A stretch of DNA of 64,000 bases, taken from positions 124,001-188,000 of the forward strand of contig NZ_CAAJGM010000274.1 of assembly GCF_900996235.1 (NCBI RefSeq), read 5' to 3'. The notes under the pieces are model-generated. The model searched no databases. It saw nothing but the letters and a program-made list of their open reading frames with translations, and was not told where the DNA came from. Shown piece by piece: positions 62,304 to 64,000 of the stretch. The DNA comes from Paraburkholderia sp. BCC1885. GTDB taxonomy: Bacteria > Pseudomonadota > Gammaproteobacteria > Burkholderiales > Burkholderiaceae. A program made the position numbers and the translations under genes. Numbering within the stretch: the first letter of the stretch is position 1; every line of letters starts with the position of its first letter.

Positions 62304-62623
62304 CGGGCGTCGCGGCCTGTCGGGCGGGTGGCGTGACGCTGCGCGTGCGCGGTGCAGCAGAACGGCTCGCCCGCGACCACGATCGAATCGCTCGCCGGCG
62401 CGTGCACGCCGCACTCGACACAGCGGATCATCGGCTCGGGAAGTTGCGGCGCCTTGGCCGCGCGCGCCTGCGCACCGCCGCCGGGCCGCCCGGCCGCCGA
62501 GGAAGCACCCGCCCCGCCAGCGGCGCCGCTACGCTGCGCGTTTTGCGCCTCGGAACGGCGGATTGCCTTCACCAGCCATTGGCCGACGACGAACATCAGG
62601 ATCAGCAGAAAGATTTGTCGCAT
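62300..62623 (-). CDS. PP0621-family small membrane/zinc-binding protein
   Basis: 107 residues. One N-terminal membrane helix (about 3-18), a low-complexity linker, then a C-terminal finger-like part with CVECGVHAP and FCCTAHAQRH, Cys/His residues suited to zinc binding. Sits between ypjD and ampD, seven bases after ypjD. Function unknown. Confidence 0.85.
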   Translation of the reverse strand: MRQIFLLILMFVVGQWLVKAIRRSEAQNAQRSGAAGGAGASSAAGRPGGGAQARAAKAPQLPEPMIRCVECGVHAPASDSIVVAGEPFCCTAHAQRHATRPTGRDAR

Positions 62624-62630
62624 GAACCGC

Positions 62631-63557
62631 TCACACTACAGGACGGTGCAACAGCACCTGGAAAACGAAACGGCTGCCGACGTAGGCCAGCAGCAACGCC
62701 ACGAACGACGCCAGCACCCAGCGCAACGCCGCGCGGCCGCGCCAGCCCGACACCTTGCGAGCGGTCAGGAGCGCACCGAACATCAGCCACGACAGAATCG
62801 CAAACACGGTCTTGTGATCGAGCCGCAGCGCGCGGTCGACCAGTTGCTCGCTGAACAGAATGCCCGAGAGCAGTGTCAGCGTGAGCAGCACGAAGCCGGC
62901 ACTGATCAGGCGGAACAGCAGCTTCTCCAGCGTCAGCAGCGGCGGCAGGGTATCCAGCCAGCTCGACAGCCAGCCGTTGCCGGCTGCGGCGCCCTGCCGC
63001 TGCAGCACGCCGCCGCGCATCGCGTGCAGGCGGCGCTCGACCAGCAGCATCAGCACCGCATGCAACGCCGCAATCGCAAACAGGCCGTAGGCGATGTTGG
63101 CAATCAGGAAGTGCAGCTTGAACATCGGGGCCGCCGCGTACGACAGCACGTGCACGCCACCAAAGGCGAGCGGCAGCAGCGAAGCCACGCAGGCGAGCGG
63201 CAACACCAGCAGTTGCAGGCCGTCGAGCGGAAAGAAAAAACTCTCGATCCAGTAGATGCCGGCGCCGAGCCAGAACATGGCCGAAAGCGCGAACGCGAAA
63301 CCGAACACCATGGCGTTCTGCGGGAAGATGGTGGTATGCAGCAGCACGCCGTGCGCCAGCAGCGCGATGAACAGCAGCAAGCGCCCCGGCGCGCTGAACA
63401 CGCCAAGGCCTGAGGCCGCCGGCGCGCCGGCCATGGCCGGCAGCGCCGGCACGCTCTCGAGCACCGGGCGCAACGCGGTGTGCCGGTGCGCGCGCCAGCC
63501 CGCGACGGCGAGACCGCCGTACAGGAGCGCAGTGAGGGCATACAGTACAATATCCAT
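62631..63557 (-). CDS. YpjD/CcsA-like inner-membrane cytochrome c assembly family protein
   Basis: 308 residues with about eight hydrophobic helices. The family region includes LIANIAYGLFAIAALHAV and LDHKTVFAILSWLMFG with a conserved His, resembling the CcsA/CcmC haem-handling family. Divergent from ffh, an arrangement common in gamma- and betaproteobacteria. The role in haem or cytochrome biogenesis is by family only. Confidence 0.88.
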   Translation of the reverse strand: MDIVLYALTALLYGGLAVAGWRAHRHTALRPVLESVPALPAMAGAPAASGLGVFSAPGRLLLFIALLAHGVLLHTTIFPQNAMVFGFAFALSAMFWLGAGIYWIESFFFPLDGLQLLVLPLACVASLLPLAFGGVHVLSYAAAPMFKLHFLIANIAYGLFAIAALHAVLMLLVERRLHAMRGGVLQRQGAAAGNGWLSSWLDTLPPLLTLEKLLFRLISAGFVLLTLTLLSGILFSEQLVDRALRLDHKTVFAILSWLMFGALLTARKVSGWRGRAALRWVLASFVALLLAYVGSRFVFQVLLHRPVV

Positions 63558-63638
63558 ATTCGAAGTTTACACTAGGCCCCAGTTCCACGACGTGTCCCGC
63601 GTCGCGCCGTTCTCCGGCCGCACAGTTCATCGCTCCCC

Positions 63639-64000
63639 ATGCTCGACAATCTGACTCAACGGATGGCGCGCGTCGTCAAGACGCTGCGCGGCGAAGCCCG
63701 CCTCACCGAGGCGAACACCCAGGAGATGCTGCGCGAGGTGCGCCTTGCCCTCCTCGAGGCCGACGTGGCGCTGCCCGTCGTGCGCGAATTCATCGCCAAG
63801 GTGAAGGAGAAGGCCCTCGGCGAGGAAGTCATCAGCAGCCTGTCGCCTGGCCAGGCGCTGGTCGGCGTGGTGCAGCGCGAGCTGACTGCGATCATCGGCG
63901 GCGACTACGAAGGCAAGGCGGTCGAACTCAACCTCGCCGTCACGCCGCCTGCCGTCATTCTGATGGCGGGCCTGCAAGGCGCGGGTAAAACCACCACGGT
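63639..64000 (+). CDS. ffh: Signal recognition particle GTPase Ffh, N-terminal part
   Basis: Cytosolic GTPase that targets nascent membrane proteins to the Sec machinery. The first 120 residues are present; the gene continues past the right edge. The helical N domain (MLDNLTQRMARVVKTLRGEARLTEANTQEMLREVRLALLEADV, abbreviated here as residues 1-43) leads into the G1 loop GLQGAGKTTT. 81 bases separate it from the divergent ypjD gene. Confidence 0.96.
   Translation, partial: MLDNLTQRMARVVKTLRGEARLTEANTQEMLREVRLALLEADVALPVVREFIAKVKEKALGEEVISSLSPGQALVGVVQRELTAIIGGDYEGKAVELNLAVTPPAVILMAGLQGAGKTTT

Overview
The window is high-GC DNA from a betaproteobacterial chromosome, most likely a Burkholderia or Paraburkholderia primary chromosome. 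That assignment is an inference from gene content and order: HexR-controlled edd/eda, leuS-lptE-holA, divergent bamE/fur, an H1-like histone gene, nrdAB with an NrdR-type promoter, and ampD-PP0621-ypjD divergent from ffh. I see 61 protein genes, two of them cut by the window edges. I see no rRNA, tRNA, IS element, phage or CRISPR array.

Layout. 1-4330: Entner-Doudoroff block (gluconate permease, eda, edd) divergent from the regulator hexR, with two matching operator-like palindromes between them. 4405-14016: housekeeping genes on the minus strand (hemJ-like, proA, holA, lptE, leuS, exbD, exbB, dapB, bamE). 14017-21372: fur, gapA-tktA, a polyamine synthase-like gene, a VOC protein, rsmE, then a secreted guanyl-type RNase with its barstar-type inhibitor. 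21373-21752: a gap with an orphan plus-strand terminator, probably the end of a small RNA. 21753-27799: maeB, thiL-pgpA-pncC, a cupin protein and pyrF.

27892-38482 is a ten-gene minus-strand sugar operon. In transcription order it holds an IclR regulator, dgoK, dgoA, an SDR dehydrogenase, araF, araG, araH, a second SDR, an SMP-30 lactonase and an aldose 1-epimerase. It can import an arabinose/galactose-type sugar and oxidise it to a lactone and an aldonate. It can also phosphorylate and cleave 2-keto-3-deoxygalactonate. The aldonate dehydratase is not in the cluster. 38834-40957 holds two divergent glycosyltransferases around an AT-rich spacer, the most foreign-looking part of the window.

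40996-55087: mtgA, aroE, an RNase II-family gene with an acidic tail, a YqiA-like esterase and mpl, then plus-strand genes (an unknown protein, a TlpA-like thioredoxin, aroQ, accB, accC, prmA, a DUF3426 protein, tpx, a PfkB kinase). 55315-64000: H1-like histone, nrdB, nrdA, ampD, PP0621, ypjD and the start of ffh.

The clearest regulatory finding is upstream of nrdA: a sigma-70-like promoter overlapped by paired NrdR-type boxes 31 bp apart, followed by three DnaA boxes, which suggests that ribonucleotide reductase is tied to replication initiation. Other points for follow-up are the RNase/barstar pair, the candidate sRNA, HexR and IclR operator candidates, phased A-tract repeats behind the histone gene, and a repeat-rich gap between nrdA and nrdB.
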